From the NCBI GenBank assembly GCA_947095535.1, contig OX352773.1, positions 84,230,670 to 84,294,669 on the forward strand: a DNA stretch of 64,000 nucleotides, in the 5' to 3' direction. A program made the translations under genes and the position numbers. How positions within the stretch are numbered: position 1 is the first letter of the stretch; each line of letters opens with the position of its first letter. Source of the DNA: Poecilobothrus nobilitatus. Lineage: Eukaryota; Arthropoda; Insecta; Diptera; Dolichopodidae. The notes under the pieces were generated by a model. That model saw nothing but the letters and a program-made list of their open reading frames with translations, did no database searches and was not told where the DNA came from. Shown here piece after piece: positions 48,794 through 59,911 of the stretch.

Positions 48794-49501
48794 TTATGTT
48801 GTTCCAGGATATATTTTTTTAAAGTTTTTAAAAAGATGAACTAAAGGATCTATTTCACTTTTTTTCACGTTCAATCTCCAGAGATATTCGCACAAATGCA
48901 AATCAAGATTCTCATGACGAATCCCGCCTCTTGTTAATCGTCGTTTTACAGGTCTCCAGCTACACTCAATATTGTGTGTGTGAGCGCCAATTTCCGGAAC
49001 AAAATTTTGAGAATGGTTCATGGTTCGGTTTTTAAAACCATTATTTTTCAGATTTATGTACCCGAAAGATCTGTATAGATAATGCTTCCAACCTAAAAAT
49101 ACTCCAGTAAAATAGTAATTTTTAAATAGTAAAATTAAATAAATTTACCTGCTTATGCTTCTTATTAATCTAAGCAAGGTGTTTTTATTCCCTGAGTTGT
49201 TAGGGCAGATTTAAAGGCGACACCTTCCAGTACCTCTTACTATCATTCCTAACAACCAGGAACCTTGTTTAATTCTTCCCCTCTCATATTTTCTTTTCGG
49301 TATTTTGGTTTCATCAATCTCGGTTTCGACATTTAATCCACCAATAAGATCTTCATCTTCGTAGCATTGGTCTAGTGTAGCATGCAAATTTCTCGCAGGG
49401 ATTGAAACCGATCCGCAATGGTTTTCGTACTGATGTCGGAATAATCTATCGAGCATTGAGTAGCCGTTAAGGTTTTTTCGGTCAGTTTTCTTAAATTCCA
49501 T
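48794..49501 (-). pseudogene. Merlin-family (ISXO2-like) DDE transposase, broken
   Basis: The transposase of Merlin DNA transposons, kin to bacterial IS1016/IS1595, would cut and paste the element. The 49211-49501 frame ends DLIGGLNVETEIDETKIPK, then RKYERGRIKQGSWLLGMI: the first catalytic Asp in EIDET and the typical GSW-x-x-GMI. The stop TAA at 49211-49213 interrupts RCRL/ICPNNSGNKNTLL. A block near 49066-49080 reads IYTDL (second Asp). A frameshift leads to NLKNNGFKNRTMNHSQNF, PEIGAHTHNIECSWRPVKRR (catalytic Glu in IECSW) and the tail EYLWRL ... FKNFKKIYPG (48794-49021). A 56-base GT...AG stretch (49093-49148, minus) separates two blocks and may be an intron. N-terminal zinc-finger sequence was not found and TIRs were not seen. 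Confidence 0.8.
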
Positions 49502-50264
49502 TTTTCAAACCTTTTTTTCAGATAAATGATTTTGTTAAATATTTTATAAACATTGAGAAAAAAATTTGGTTCTTACCTTGAATTTATGAAGTTTGCAATT
49601 CTATTTGGTGTTAATGTCTTTTTTTTATAGTATAATGAAAAAAGAGAAATAAATAATTTTTTTTAAATTTTCATAAGAAATGCATTTTATTTAAATATTT
49701 TGGAAACAGCCCAACACTGTTTTTAATACTCACCAATAAAAAGAGTGGTTATAGCGGCTATGGCATTGACTATTACGGATCATCTTATTTTACAGCAATT
49801 GGATGCATTTTCTTGGATGTTGTCGACATTGATAACAAAATTGTTTATGTAAAAATTCATGTAATTCATGTAAGATTATTTATGTAAAACTTGTAGAACG
49901 ATATGCACTACATACATACAAACATATATATACATATTTACGTATATATATGTTCATACATACATACATGCATATAAATATGTACATATTTACATACATT
50001 TTAATCAATATACATTGTTATTCAACATGGAAACAATAGATTTTTATATGAAATTTTTTTATTTTTTGGGATCTATTTCAACTTCTTTTTCTATATCTTA
50101 AAAACCCAAGCAGCTAAAAAATTAATTGGACCATTTTGAAAAGGGCAAAAATGGGTCTAAAGTAAAGTTTTGCCCAAACCATACTTCTAGAAATTCTATA
50201 ACTCATTCAAATTATTTTCAAATACTGAAAAATTAAAAAAAAAATATTATAAGCAGAGTGGCAG
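49502..50264. other. A+T-rich DNA, possible upstream remains of the transposase; TACA microsatellite
   Basis: A GT...AG-like interval (about 49523-49576, minus) precedes the first readable transposase block, so an upstream exon is possible, but nothing convincing can be read. At about 49908-49998 lies a degenerate TACA/TATA microsatellite. Confidence 0.35.
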
Positions 50265-50330
50265 ACTATGGGTTCGTACGCGTATCTAAGAGTTGATAAA
50301 GGTAACTGTATTCTTTCTCGTTTTAATATA
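50265..50330 (+). repeat. Family C hairpin end, isolated
   Basis: 'cgtatctaagagttgataaa', 'actgtattctttctcgtttt' is a diverged family C terminus with no body attached. Confidence 0.45.
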
Positions 50331-50439
50331 ACAATAATTGCAGAATGAAAATCAACTGTTTTTAAAGCCGTACATTTTTAAAAATGCTATACAAGCAGTT
50401 TAGAATAAATTGTGACTTGCAACAAATTTTGTAAATTTT

Positions 50440-50700
50440 CTTTGAGTTTCAAATGTAAAACAAAATTCAGAAAAATGAGACATTTTCTTCAATTTTAAGG
50501 AAATGTTATATAATTAAGAAAAAATATTAACACATGTAAAATTACAATGTTAAAGCTGTAATTTTTGTGTTTTATTTTGTTTTGCCTCAGTTACAGGTAT
50601 CTGAAAATAGCAAAAATTTCAATTTTTGACGAGTAACAGCTCTAAAGAGATAAAGGGAGGTATAGAAAAACTTTCACAAAAACCAACATTGATATTATCA
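50440..50700 (-). repeat. Family A fragment
   Basis: 'aaaatattaacacatgtaaa', 'gcctcagttacaggtatctg', 'gacgagtaacagctctaaag' follow the inner right part of family A. Confidence 0.5.
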
Positions 50701-50764
50701 AAAATTGATTCGGTATAGTCTACAATCATATAACTTTTAAAGGTAATTTTTTAAAGTATTTTAT

Positions 50765-51175
50765 TATACCCTACGTATGTAACCACCCTACCCTACACAT
50801 AACTTTGGTATGGTGTTTGTAACCACCAAAAGGAAGCGAGTTAGATATGGACATGTATATATATTCTTAATCAGCATCACCTTCTGAGTCGATTTAGCGA
50901 TGTCCGTCCGTCCGTCCGTTCGCACGATAACTCAAAAACTAGTGAAGCTATCTTGATGAAATTTATATAGTAGTTTACTAATTACGAAAGGAAGGCTAAA
51001 TTCGAATCTGGTCCAAGGGTTCGGGTACCTCCCATACAACTCCCAAAACCGAATACGCATATCTTCGAAATTAAATCCTTGATTTGCCTAAAATTTCAGA
51101 TGAATTGGAATGGTTGTTCGGGTATCTGCCACACAACTCCCAAGACCGAACAAGCATAATGAAAATAAGAAAATT
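50765..51175 (+). repeat. Family B, short copy lacking the 147-bp array
   Basis: The left end 'ttggtatggtgtttgtaacc', 'accaaaaggaagcgagttag', 'gagtcgatttagcgatgtcc', TCCG units (50904-50919) and 'gcacgataactcaaaaac' match 6195-6347 closely. The sequence then passes quickly to 'attggaatggttgttcgggt' (about 51096-51115), which corresponds to 8390-8410 in the long copy. The right TIR is not seen. Confidence 0.75.
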
Positions 51176-52079
51176 TTGAAAAAATATTGATATTGTATGA
51201 CTGTACTGAATATTTAAAAAAAATTAAAATCGGTTGGTAAATCATTGAGTAAAATGATTTTAATATTTAGATTATCTGTCATTTACAGATTAAATATTAT
51301 GATTTAGAGAAATGCTACAATAAATTAGGGGTTTTCAAGTAAACAAAAAGATTATTACAGTTTCCCTTAAATCAAATATGATTAAAAATTCATACATTCA
51401 TTTAGTTTTTAATAAGCTCCAATCATTTACCCAGATTTTATTTCACTTTAAATCAACCTAATTATAGTAATCATAAAAACAAGTTCTATTATTTATATAT
51501 TTATTCCTGTTTCTGTTTATTTCTTTATGATCTTTTGTTGTATCCTTTTTTACACCGAATTTAATTTGTAGACAAATTGTGTTTTCCAGAAGTAAACCTT
51601 TAAACAAATAAATATTATAAAATAAATATATATGTACTTACTTATATAAGCAATTTATTTAATTTTTTATTTTTGAAACATAACTCAATCTGTATAAAAA
51701 AACCGCTTTTTACACTAGAATTAACATTAGTTTTATTATTATTATTATTATCCCACACAAAAAAAAAAAAAATGTTTAAAGTATTAGAAATAACAAAAAA
51801 ATAGCAGTAATAAAAATCAAAACCAAAAAAAAAAACATTTGTTTTTTATACCAAATTTTCATAGGAAAAACTAGAAAAAATTTTTTCTGAAAATCTCTTG
51901 CAGCTGTCTAAAATTGTTTCATTTAATATTTTTGAGAAATTTTAATAAATTCGTAACAAAAATATTTTATACACAAAAATAAAAAAGAAAAAAATAACAT
52001 CAAAGGGATATCTTTAACCTTTAAAATATAAATAATATTATATAATACATACTAGTAATGTGTGCTTGCATTGCAAACG
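51176..52079. other. A+T-rich DNA without a recognised gene
   Basis: It contains a short (TTA)n run near 51730-51750. Nothing else recognised. Confidence 0.45.
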
Positions 52080-52240
52080 TCAAACAGTTGATTAAATCGC
52101 ATGACATTTTGAAAAAGCATCGTATCGCTGATTTTTATAGTAAAGGGCTATAAACTCCCTTAGTACCCAAACAGGACAACGTAAACACATATATTTAATA
52201 TGTGTACATGTACATATTAGTTTTATTATTATTATCCCAC

Positions 52241-52281
<41 letters not shown>

Positions 52282-53100
52282 CCTATATGGATATATATAT
52301 ATATATATAGTAAGGACTTATAAACGGTCTCATCCTACAACAGAACGGTCTTGAGACATGGTCCACAAACAAAAGTCGTAGATATGTCAAAGATCTTTTT
52401 AATGATATCCCACATAGTCGCATACAGCTAATTTTACATCGCGAGCTTATAACCAGAACCATAGTTCCTAAACAAAAGTTGTAGATTTCGCCAAGATGTT
52501 TTTAATGACACCCCACATGATAATATACCGCTGACTTTTATATTAATGGCTTATAAACAGTTTCAGGAACCTAGCAGGGCATCCTAGAACAATGGTCCGC
52601 AAAGAAAAGTTGAAGAGCTTGTCAAAATCTTTTCAATGATACCCAACATGATCACATACAGTTGATTTTATATCAATGAGTTATAACAGCTTTCTGGACC
52701 CAAGCAGGGAATCGTGGAAGCAGAGTACCCAAACAAAAGTTGATAGGCTCGCCAAGACCTTTTGAATGATACCACACATGAGGCACATTCTGTTATAAAT
52801 ATTAAAATCGCCATACAACATATAAAGGGCTAAAAGGGCTCCTTTGGAAGCAAAAAGATCCAATTTTATATTATATATAATTACTTATAAAAGCTTTCTG
52901 GACCCAAGCACGGGATCCTGGAACCAGAGACTCCAAAAAAAAGCTATTAAGTTCGCAAAGACCTTTTTAATGATACCTTATATGAGGACATTCGGGTATA
53001 AATATTGATATCCCCATACAACATATAAAGGGCTAATAGAGCTCCTTTGGAACCAAAACGATTCAATTTCAAATTTTTCTGCTTGGTTACACACCAAACG
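52080..53100 (+). repeat. Degenerate tandem repeat, ~105-210-bp units, interrupted by (TA)n
   Basis: Units share 'cttataaac-g-tttc', 'ggacccaagcagggaatc', 'ccaaacaaaagttg', 'cgccaagacctttttaatga' and 'taccccacatgatcacatac', then 'gctgatttttatat'. Starts fall near 52145, 52315, 52448, 52549, 52678 and 52884. The last two units carry an extra block, 'catacaacatataaagggct' with 'agggctcctttggaa' (52812, 53018). The open frame 52681-52863 is a by-product. Confidence 0.75.
52243..52309 (+). repeat. (TA)n microsatellite
   Basis: A TA run broken once by 'tgtatgcctatatgga'. It lies inside the degenerate tandem region and probably expanded there. Confidence 0.9.
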
Positions 53101-54356
53101 AAAACGAAATTAACGAAACGAAATTACTTTGAAGGCCGTTATCTCGGAAATCGTTAGAAATTAAAATATTTAATATATTTAAATATCTACAAATGGGAGA
53201 GAGACAACAAACACGACATTTAAGTGATATGAGTATTTTATTAATTTATTATCTATTGTTTGTTTTGGAAATGATCTAAAAATTCCGTTTTTGTTCTTCT
53301 ATCACTTTCTTTCAGCTTTTTTTGTTGCCAAAGTTAGCAAAAATTTCACTAAAAAATTTCACTATTCATCCCTTTTGTATAGGAATCGGTTGTTGTCTGG
53401 TTTTACATTTTTCTCAATAAATTTTTGATATACTTTCTAGGTTTTATGTATCTACCAGTTGTATTGTTTTGACATTATCTGAAACTTCTTCATATAAATT
53501 GAAATCAAGCTAATATTTAAATAAACATATTGTTGGAAAATGAAATTTTGATCATTCTACTACAGTTTTTATTTATAAACAATCACGAAACAAAAAAAGG
53601 AAAGTTCAAAATTATTTATTTAAAATATTTTTAGAATCGATTTCAATCGATTCGCTAAATCCTATCATGTAGGGGTTTCATGCCATTATATTGGATAAAA
53701 GGAGAAGTGGGTTTAATCAGTAAGAACCCGACACTACTAAAACAAAAATTAATGGTGTCTTTCGAAGATCTCACCACCACCAAAAAAAAAAGTCTTTTTT
53801 TTTTTAATTTCGTCATTGAAATGGGAATTTTGTTTTTTACTTTCTTTTTAAATTGAAAATTCAATAAAATAAATCATTTTTCTGATGTCATTATGTTCTT
53901 TCTTTAAGCTGAGAAAATAAAAATGAAAACAATAAAAACTGATTCAAATTTATTATCCCTTCTATAAATATGATATCCTCCATTACAAAAAGGAATATTT
54001 GGAGATCACAATCTTGCTTTTCATTACTTAAAAGGAAAGAGAGAAAAGACAAAGAAATTTTATCAATCAGTTATGTCCGGTATTACATAAAAAGCAAGGA
54101 TAATAGATTGGATATTTTTGCCAATTCATTGAAAAACAATTTCTTATGGTTTATTTACAACAACATTTGCAGTCTCACGTCGAGTGTTAAAACACGAAGG
54201 CACTTTATCACATTCCAATAAATGGTTTAAGCAGTAAAACTACGAGGATCAAGGAAAGGAACCAAATTGAATAGAGAATAAAAAAAAATTCAAATAAATA
54301 TAAAAAAAAAATTCTCAAACTACATTAAATAGATCGCTTTTTACAATTCACAAATA
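53101..54356. other. A+T-rich DNA without a recognised gene
   Basis: The open frames 53655-53864 and 53970-54221 show no family resemblance. No feature seen. Confidence 0.45.
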
Positions 54357-54432
54357 GGGGCGTCGTTGACCTAGTGGGTAAGAGCGTATAAAATACGCTG
54401 TAAACACAGAGGGAGTGTGGGTTGAAAAAAAT
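54357..54432 (+). repeat. SINE E/F head with immediate A tail
   Basis: GGGGCGTCGTTGACCTAGTGG with A-box-like TGACCTAGTGG (54367-54377), then 'gcgtataaaatacgctgtaa' and 'gagggagtgtgggttga', then directly 'aaaaaaatt'. The B-box is cut in half by the A run, so the body is absent. Confidence 0.65.
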
Positions 54433-54696
54433 TAACAAGTTATTTTGCAATGTTTTGTAATTTTGTAAAGATTGTAATTATTCATAAAATTTTAAATAAA
54501 TTTCAATGCTATCACCTTTTCATTTTTTTAAAAGAAAAAGGGCTAGGCAACTTTGATAAATTTTAGCACGTCTGTCTGATACAATTTTTTTAAATTAAAA
54601 CTAAAATTAAAATTAATTTTAAAATAATATAACATGGGCATTTCACTTTTATTGTAAAAGGTAAATTTTGTAAAATGAAAAAAAAAAATTAATTAA
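54433..54696. other. A+T-rich DNA without a recognised feature
   Basis: Nothing recognised. Confidence 0.4.
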
Positions 54697-55753
54697 AAAC
54701 GAGAAAGAGTGCAGTAGAGTAGACCATGCCAACTCTCGAATACCCGTATGAACGTAATATATCCTGTTTCTATATAACTTGATCATCTTTTAAACAATTT
54801 CAAATGTTTTATTACCGACGTAATATATATTTATGTAAATTGTGGAGTTGTATAACAGCTACCCAAATATATTACACCAGCACAACCAATTTTTATAGAA
54901 TTTCTTGCCATAAAACTTGATCTTCATTTGCAAGATTGCAGACACCTAGCTTCATTAAGTTCTAAGAGGTGCAAGAATCCAGAACCAGCTGCTCTAGACT
55001 AACCAAAATTTATAAAAGTTTTTGGTATGTAACTCGACACCTCTTCACAAAATTTCGGATACCTACCTTCAATAGACACTGAGTTATTTTCATTTAAACA
55101 GAGAAGTTGTATAGGCAGCTACCCGAACCAGTTGCACCACCGCAACCAAATTTTAAAGAAGTTGTTGCCATAAGACTTGATCATCATTTGTAAGACTTCA
55201 GACGCCCAGTTCCATTATGTTCCAAGAAGTGCAAGAAGCCTGAACCGGCTAGTCTAGACCAACAAAAGTTTACAAAAGTTTTTGGTATGTTACTCGACCC
55301 TTCTTGACAAAATTTCAGATACCTAGCTTCAATAGGCACTGAATTATTTACATTTAAAAAGAGAAATTGTATGGCAGCTACCCGAACCTGTCGCCCCAGC
55401 ACAACCAAATTTTACAGGTGTTGTTGGCCTCTAATTTGACACGATTTTGCAAAATTTGAGACACTATCCAGATACTGAGTTATTTCTATATAAATAGTGA
55501 AGTTGTATGGCAGCTATTCAACGACGACGACCGCAAAAGCTGGATTTAAATAGCAAAACTAAAAATTTTGCAAAAGTGACGTAAAAAAATTTTTAGCTTC
55601 CTAGCTCTTTTATATTTTGAGTTATCGTACGTATGGAATTCAATTCTAAGTCGATCGATACCTTTGACACTATATCTAACTCGACTCCTTTAAGGTGTTA
55701 CAAACGTAATGGTAAATTTATTATACCCTTCATCATAGTTCATACGAGTATAA
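54697..55753 (-). mobile_element. Family C element, long form (~1.06 kb), complete
   Basis: TIRs ATACCCGTATGAAC at 54740-54753 and GTTCATACGAGTAT at 55738-55751 (one mismatch). The hairpin-bearing outer end starts 'aaacgagaaagagtgcagta'. The internal tandem matches the 37.8 kb copy ('agcttcattaagttc', 'tagcttcaataggcactgaa', 'gcagctacccgaacc'). The TCCG part is almost lost ('gagttatcgtacgtatgg'). The open frame 55184-55408 is a by-product of the repeat and also appears at 38083 and 29172. Confidence 0.75.
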
Positions 55754-56384
55754 TTAGCAGTAATTTACCTCACCTCACCTTATATTAACTTAATGGTCAA
55801 TTAAAAACTGAATTAAATTTCATATCACTATTTAACAACGACAATCTAATGTTGTAGAAATAAAAGTGAAGTGAAAATTAAGCTCATAAAAATGATTTAT
55901 ATAAAATCTAAGTTTTAATTCTCTAATATATTTTTATTAGTACACAAGAACTGTTTTTCAGTAGCAATTTTATAGAAAAGAAACAAACAATAAGATGCAT
56001 GATAACAATTAAGTGACTATAGTAATTATCTAGTAAGTTTAAACTAAATAATAAACCAGCCATTAAACTATATTATATAATGTTAAATTTAAATAATTAG
56101 TTCCTAATTTCTACTATTAAATAATTTTTATTATAAATAAAACCAATGTTGAACTCTCTTAAGTAATTATTCATAAAATATCAGAAAATAATTCTCAATA
56201 TACTTTCCCAGTCTAGATTATTCGATCTTTTTTGAGTGAATAAAACCCTAGTTTGAATGAAGAAAAATTTGAAGTTAAAAGTGAGGAAATTAATAATTCT
56301 TAATAATTTAATAAAATATAACAAACTTTATTGTATAGATAGGTATTTCATAATAATTAATCAGCATTGCACAATCATATGCTA
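55754..56384. other. A+T-rich DNA without a recognised feature
   Basis: Nothing recognised. Confidence 0.4.
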
Positions 56385-57032
56385 TTTACGAACATAATAT
56401 ATACTGTTTCCATAAAATTTAATCAATTTTTTGAAAATTTAAGATGTCTAACTTAATTAAGTACACTGAAATATATTTTTCTAAATATTGGAATTGTATG
56501 ACAGGTATAGTCGACCTCTTTGCGTCAAACGAACTAATAGATAAATCCTTGCCATAACACTTGATCCAACTTTTTTATAAAATCATATTACCAATTAAAT
56601 TATCAAAATCACCAGGATATAAATTTCGTAGCTATCTGTATCTGTTGCGTTAGACTAACCAAATTTTGCAAAATCGTTGAACTAATACGTCGTTGATATA
56701 AAACTTATTTTGACAATATTTCAGATATCTACCTTAATTACGCACGGTATGCTTGTTTAAAATAAATATTTTTATCGCAGCTATTCGAATCCGTCGTATA
56801 GTTTCTTCAATTTCAATAGCGAAACTGTATTTATAAGAATGAAATGGTTAAAATTTCAGAATCTCAGCTCCATTATTTTTTGATTTTGTGCTGACAGACA
56901 GACGTATACAAATAATTTAACTCCCAACTAGAATGATGCTGAATACGAATACTTTGACATACATATTTTGTGTCCTTTAAGGTGTCACAAACATAGTGTA
57001 ATGAAAAATTTATTATATCTTTGAACTATGTT
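56385..57032 (-). repeat. Family C, old diverged copy
   Basis: It keeps the order 'cgaacataatatatactgtt', 'ccataaaatttaatca', 'gaattgtatgacagg', 'atttcagatatctacctt', 'attattttttgattttgtgc', 'cctttaaggtgtcacaaaca' and 'ttgaactatgtt'. Identity is clearly lower than between the complete copies, and the TIRs are degraded. Confidence 0.6.
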
Positions 57033-59179
57033 TATTTTTGAACACAAAAGATTCAAACGACGAACAGATGCCAGGTGACGAACAGATGTAAGGGAAATAT
57101 TCATCTTGTTTGGTGCAATTTAGTAAATAAATAAGTAAATTAGTTAAATATCTGAAATGGTATTATTGCGATAATTTAAACTAATATATAATAAAATTTA
57201 AAATATGTTTCTAAAACTTTTTAAAACATTTCTGTCCATTTTTAAACTACTTTAGCTCACTACAAAACTAATTTCAATCCCATTTAAATTAATTCATGAA
57301 AAAAAATCATTTCCAAATAGAAACCAATGATTTTTTTTTTCTTTTTATATTTAACTTCATCTAAATCAACTAAAAAATTTAAAAAATATAATATTATATT
57401 TATTAAATAATTTATGGCTTCATAAATGTTTTATTTTTTTTTGTTAAAAAAAAAATGGAAATGTGAATAAACCCAAATCAGAATTTTCTTTTAAAAGTTT
57501 TTGCAATTAGTTAATAGTTGGAAAATATTTTTATTTATATTATTTTTTCAAACATTCATTCACTAAATGATCCTCTTCAATCCTTTGAAAACTGAAAATT
57601 ATTATCCCTTTTTACAACTAAAAAAAAAAAACCCATCACATTAATTACAGTAGAATAAAAATCAAAACAAATTCACCACTTTTAATAATAATTCACCTTT
57701 TTATTTATTTTTATTTTATTTCTTTTTTTTTCTTGTTTTAAATGAAAGATAAAAAATACAATTTATAATGAAAAAACAGAAATTCTAAACTTATAAAGTT
57801 GAGTTGAGTTCATTTTGGTAAATCGTCACCCCATAGTCATCGTCACGATTAAATATATGAAAGAAACCAGTTTTTTATCATTTAATTCTCACAAAAAAAA
57901 AACCAATTATCATCATAATATAAAAGAAAGCTTTAATAGTCCAAAATAAAAACCTTATTTTTGTTCTCTTGAATGAAACTAGATGAACGAAAATGATTAA
58001 AATACTTTTGAAAAACGGGTAAGTAAAATAGGAAAATACAAGCACACAGGAATAAAGATAATGAAAATGTTGAATTATATATTTAAGCAGTGTCAAGTCA
58101 ACATTACTATTCGGTATTGTCTTTTTGATTTTATTACAATAAATTTATGGTACTTAATAATTCATTAAAGTTTATTAAAATCAATGTAAAATTATCAAGT
58201 AAATTGTGTTGATTGTCTTAAAAAAAAAATGGAAAATACCGTATAAAAAACTTTATTTTGTATAGTAATGGCACAAGGCATTTCCAATTCAACGACGTCT
58301 TTATATCATTTCATTGAAAAAATATATTGAAATACTAAGTTTACAATTGGTAACTGCAACACTATATTGCAGTTTTGGATTATAAAGTCGTCCGAACTTA
58401 TCAGAGATTAAAAAAAAAAAAACAAAAAATGTGTCTACAAAGAAATAATAACAACCCACAAAATAAAAAACGAAGAACTAGGTATCTTATTTGTTCAGCT
58501 ATAAGAATCTAATTAAATTTTTATTTTTTGTTCCCATAACAACATTCCTTCAATCCCCTTCCATTCGAAAATAATTTTGCCAATTTTTTTCCTATAAATT
58601 TTAAAATAAACAAATAACATTTTCAACAACAGGACGTATGAACTCATATGGACTTTTCAACAATAGTTTACAGTAAGGCAGTACACAAATTTTGTGGTTA
58701 TTTTGTTATTTTTTAACTTGAAGAGCACCTTGTTATCCTTTTTGTTACTTTATTTTTTTTATTATAAACCAGAAACAAAATATAAATAAAAAAAGTTTTC
58801 TTTTTGATTTCTTCTATCACTTTTCTTAATTCTAATTTTTTTTTTGTTAGTTGGATTAGCGTTAAAATAATAAATTGGTGTGGAATACAAAGTTCCAAGG
58901 ATGTTATTGTGTAGCATATATTGTAGTTTTTTATTTTGCCTAAAACTATCATGTGATTGAGGTTATGCGTGATGTGCCAGTAAAATTTATTATTTATTAT
59001 TCCAATTGAATATTACAAATTTACAATTTGGATGAACGAATGAAATTAGTATGATAAATTAATATCAGAAAAATAAAAAATAAGTAAGAAATGCAAAAAC
59101 TTTGAGAAATTTGCATTGATTTTTAATTTAATAGTTAGTTCTAAATTTGATATTTTCTATTTAATAATGATGATTAGAG
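57033..59179. other. A+T-rich DNA without a recognised gene
   Basis: About 2.1 kb. The open frames 57878-58096 and 58713-58952 look random. No feature seen. Confidence 0.45.
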
Positions 59180-59911
59180 ACCGGATTTATATGCATTTGC
59201 ATATTTTTGCAAATTTCACGCTTATTTTTTCTATTTATTACATATTTTACATAAAAATGCATATCAACGCATATTTCCTAACATTTTTGCCAAAATTAAA
59301 ACTAATTAAGGTTTCGGATACTGCTCATCCTTAAGAAATTTTTAAATTTATCACAAGAGGACTCTTAAAAAATTACACAACGCTGTAGTAGTTTGAATTT
59401 GTTTTTTAGTATTACTTTTTGACAATTTCATTTTAATTTTTGAAATTTGAAGATATTGTTATTTGTCAGTTTAAAATTCAATGCTAAAGATAAAAGGTTG
59501 AATTTCAAAAAAAAAGAATATTATACATCATTTAATAATCAAATGTAATACTGTAAACTGAAGCAGAAAACTGAAGATTTCTTTTTCAAACCTGTTCCTA
59601 TTTTGATGTTTTTTAGTTTTGCTTTATAATTGAATATAAACATGTTAAGTTTTTCGTTTTTGTTATGTTTCCGTTATAAAATAAATTATTAAAAATAAAG
59701 TTAACATTATTTGAAAAAAAATGAAGAAGAAAGAATTTACCAAAAAAAAGAAGAAAGATATTATTAAAAAAATTGAATTTTCTTCAATTATATTTTATTT
59801 TTTACTTTAATATTAAACCAATTTTTAATGCATATTTTACTGCATATTTAGCAATATTTACTGCATATTTATGTGGATATTTTGCTTCTCTTAAATGCAT
59901 ATAAATCCGGT
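59180..59911 (+). mobile_element. hAT-like non-autonomous element with 19-bp TIRs
   Basis: 59180-59198 (ACCGGATTTATATGCATTT) is the exact reverse complement of 59893-59911. The subterminal regions are packed with GCATATT-type repeats on both sides: 59200-59275 ('gcatattttt', 'gcatatcaacgcatattt') and 59829-59880 ('tgcatattttactgcatatt'). TIRs plus many short subterminal repeats are typical of hAT-type elements. I could not confirm an 8-bp target duplication, so the superfamily is tentative. The interior is A+T-rich and has no transposase. Confidence 0.65.
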
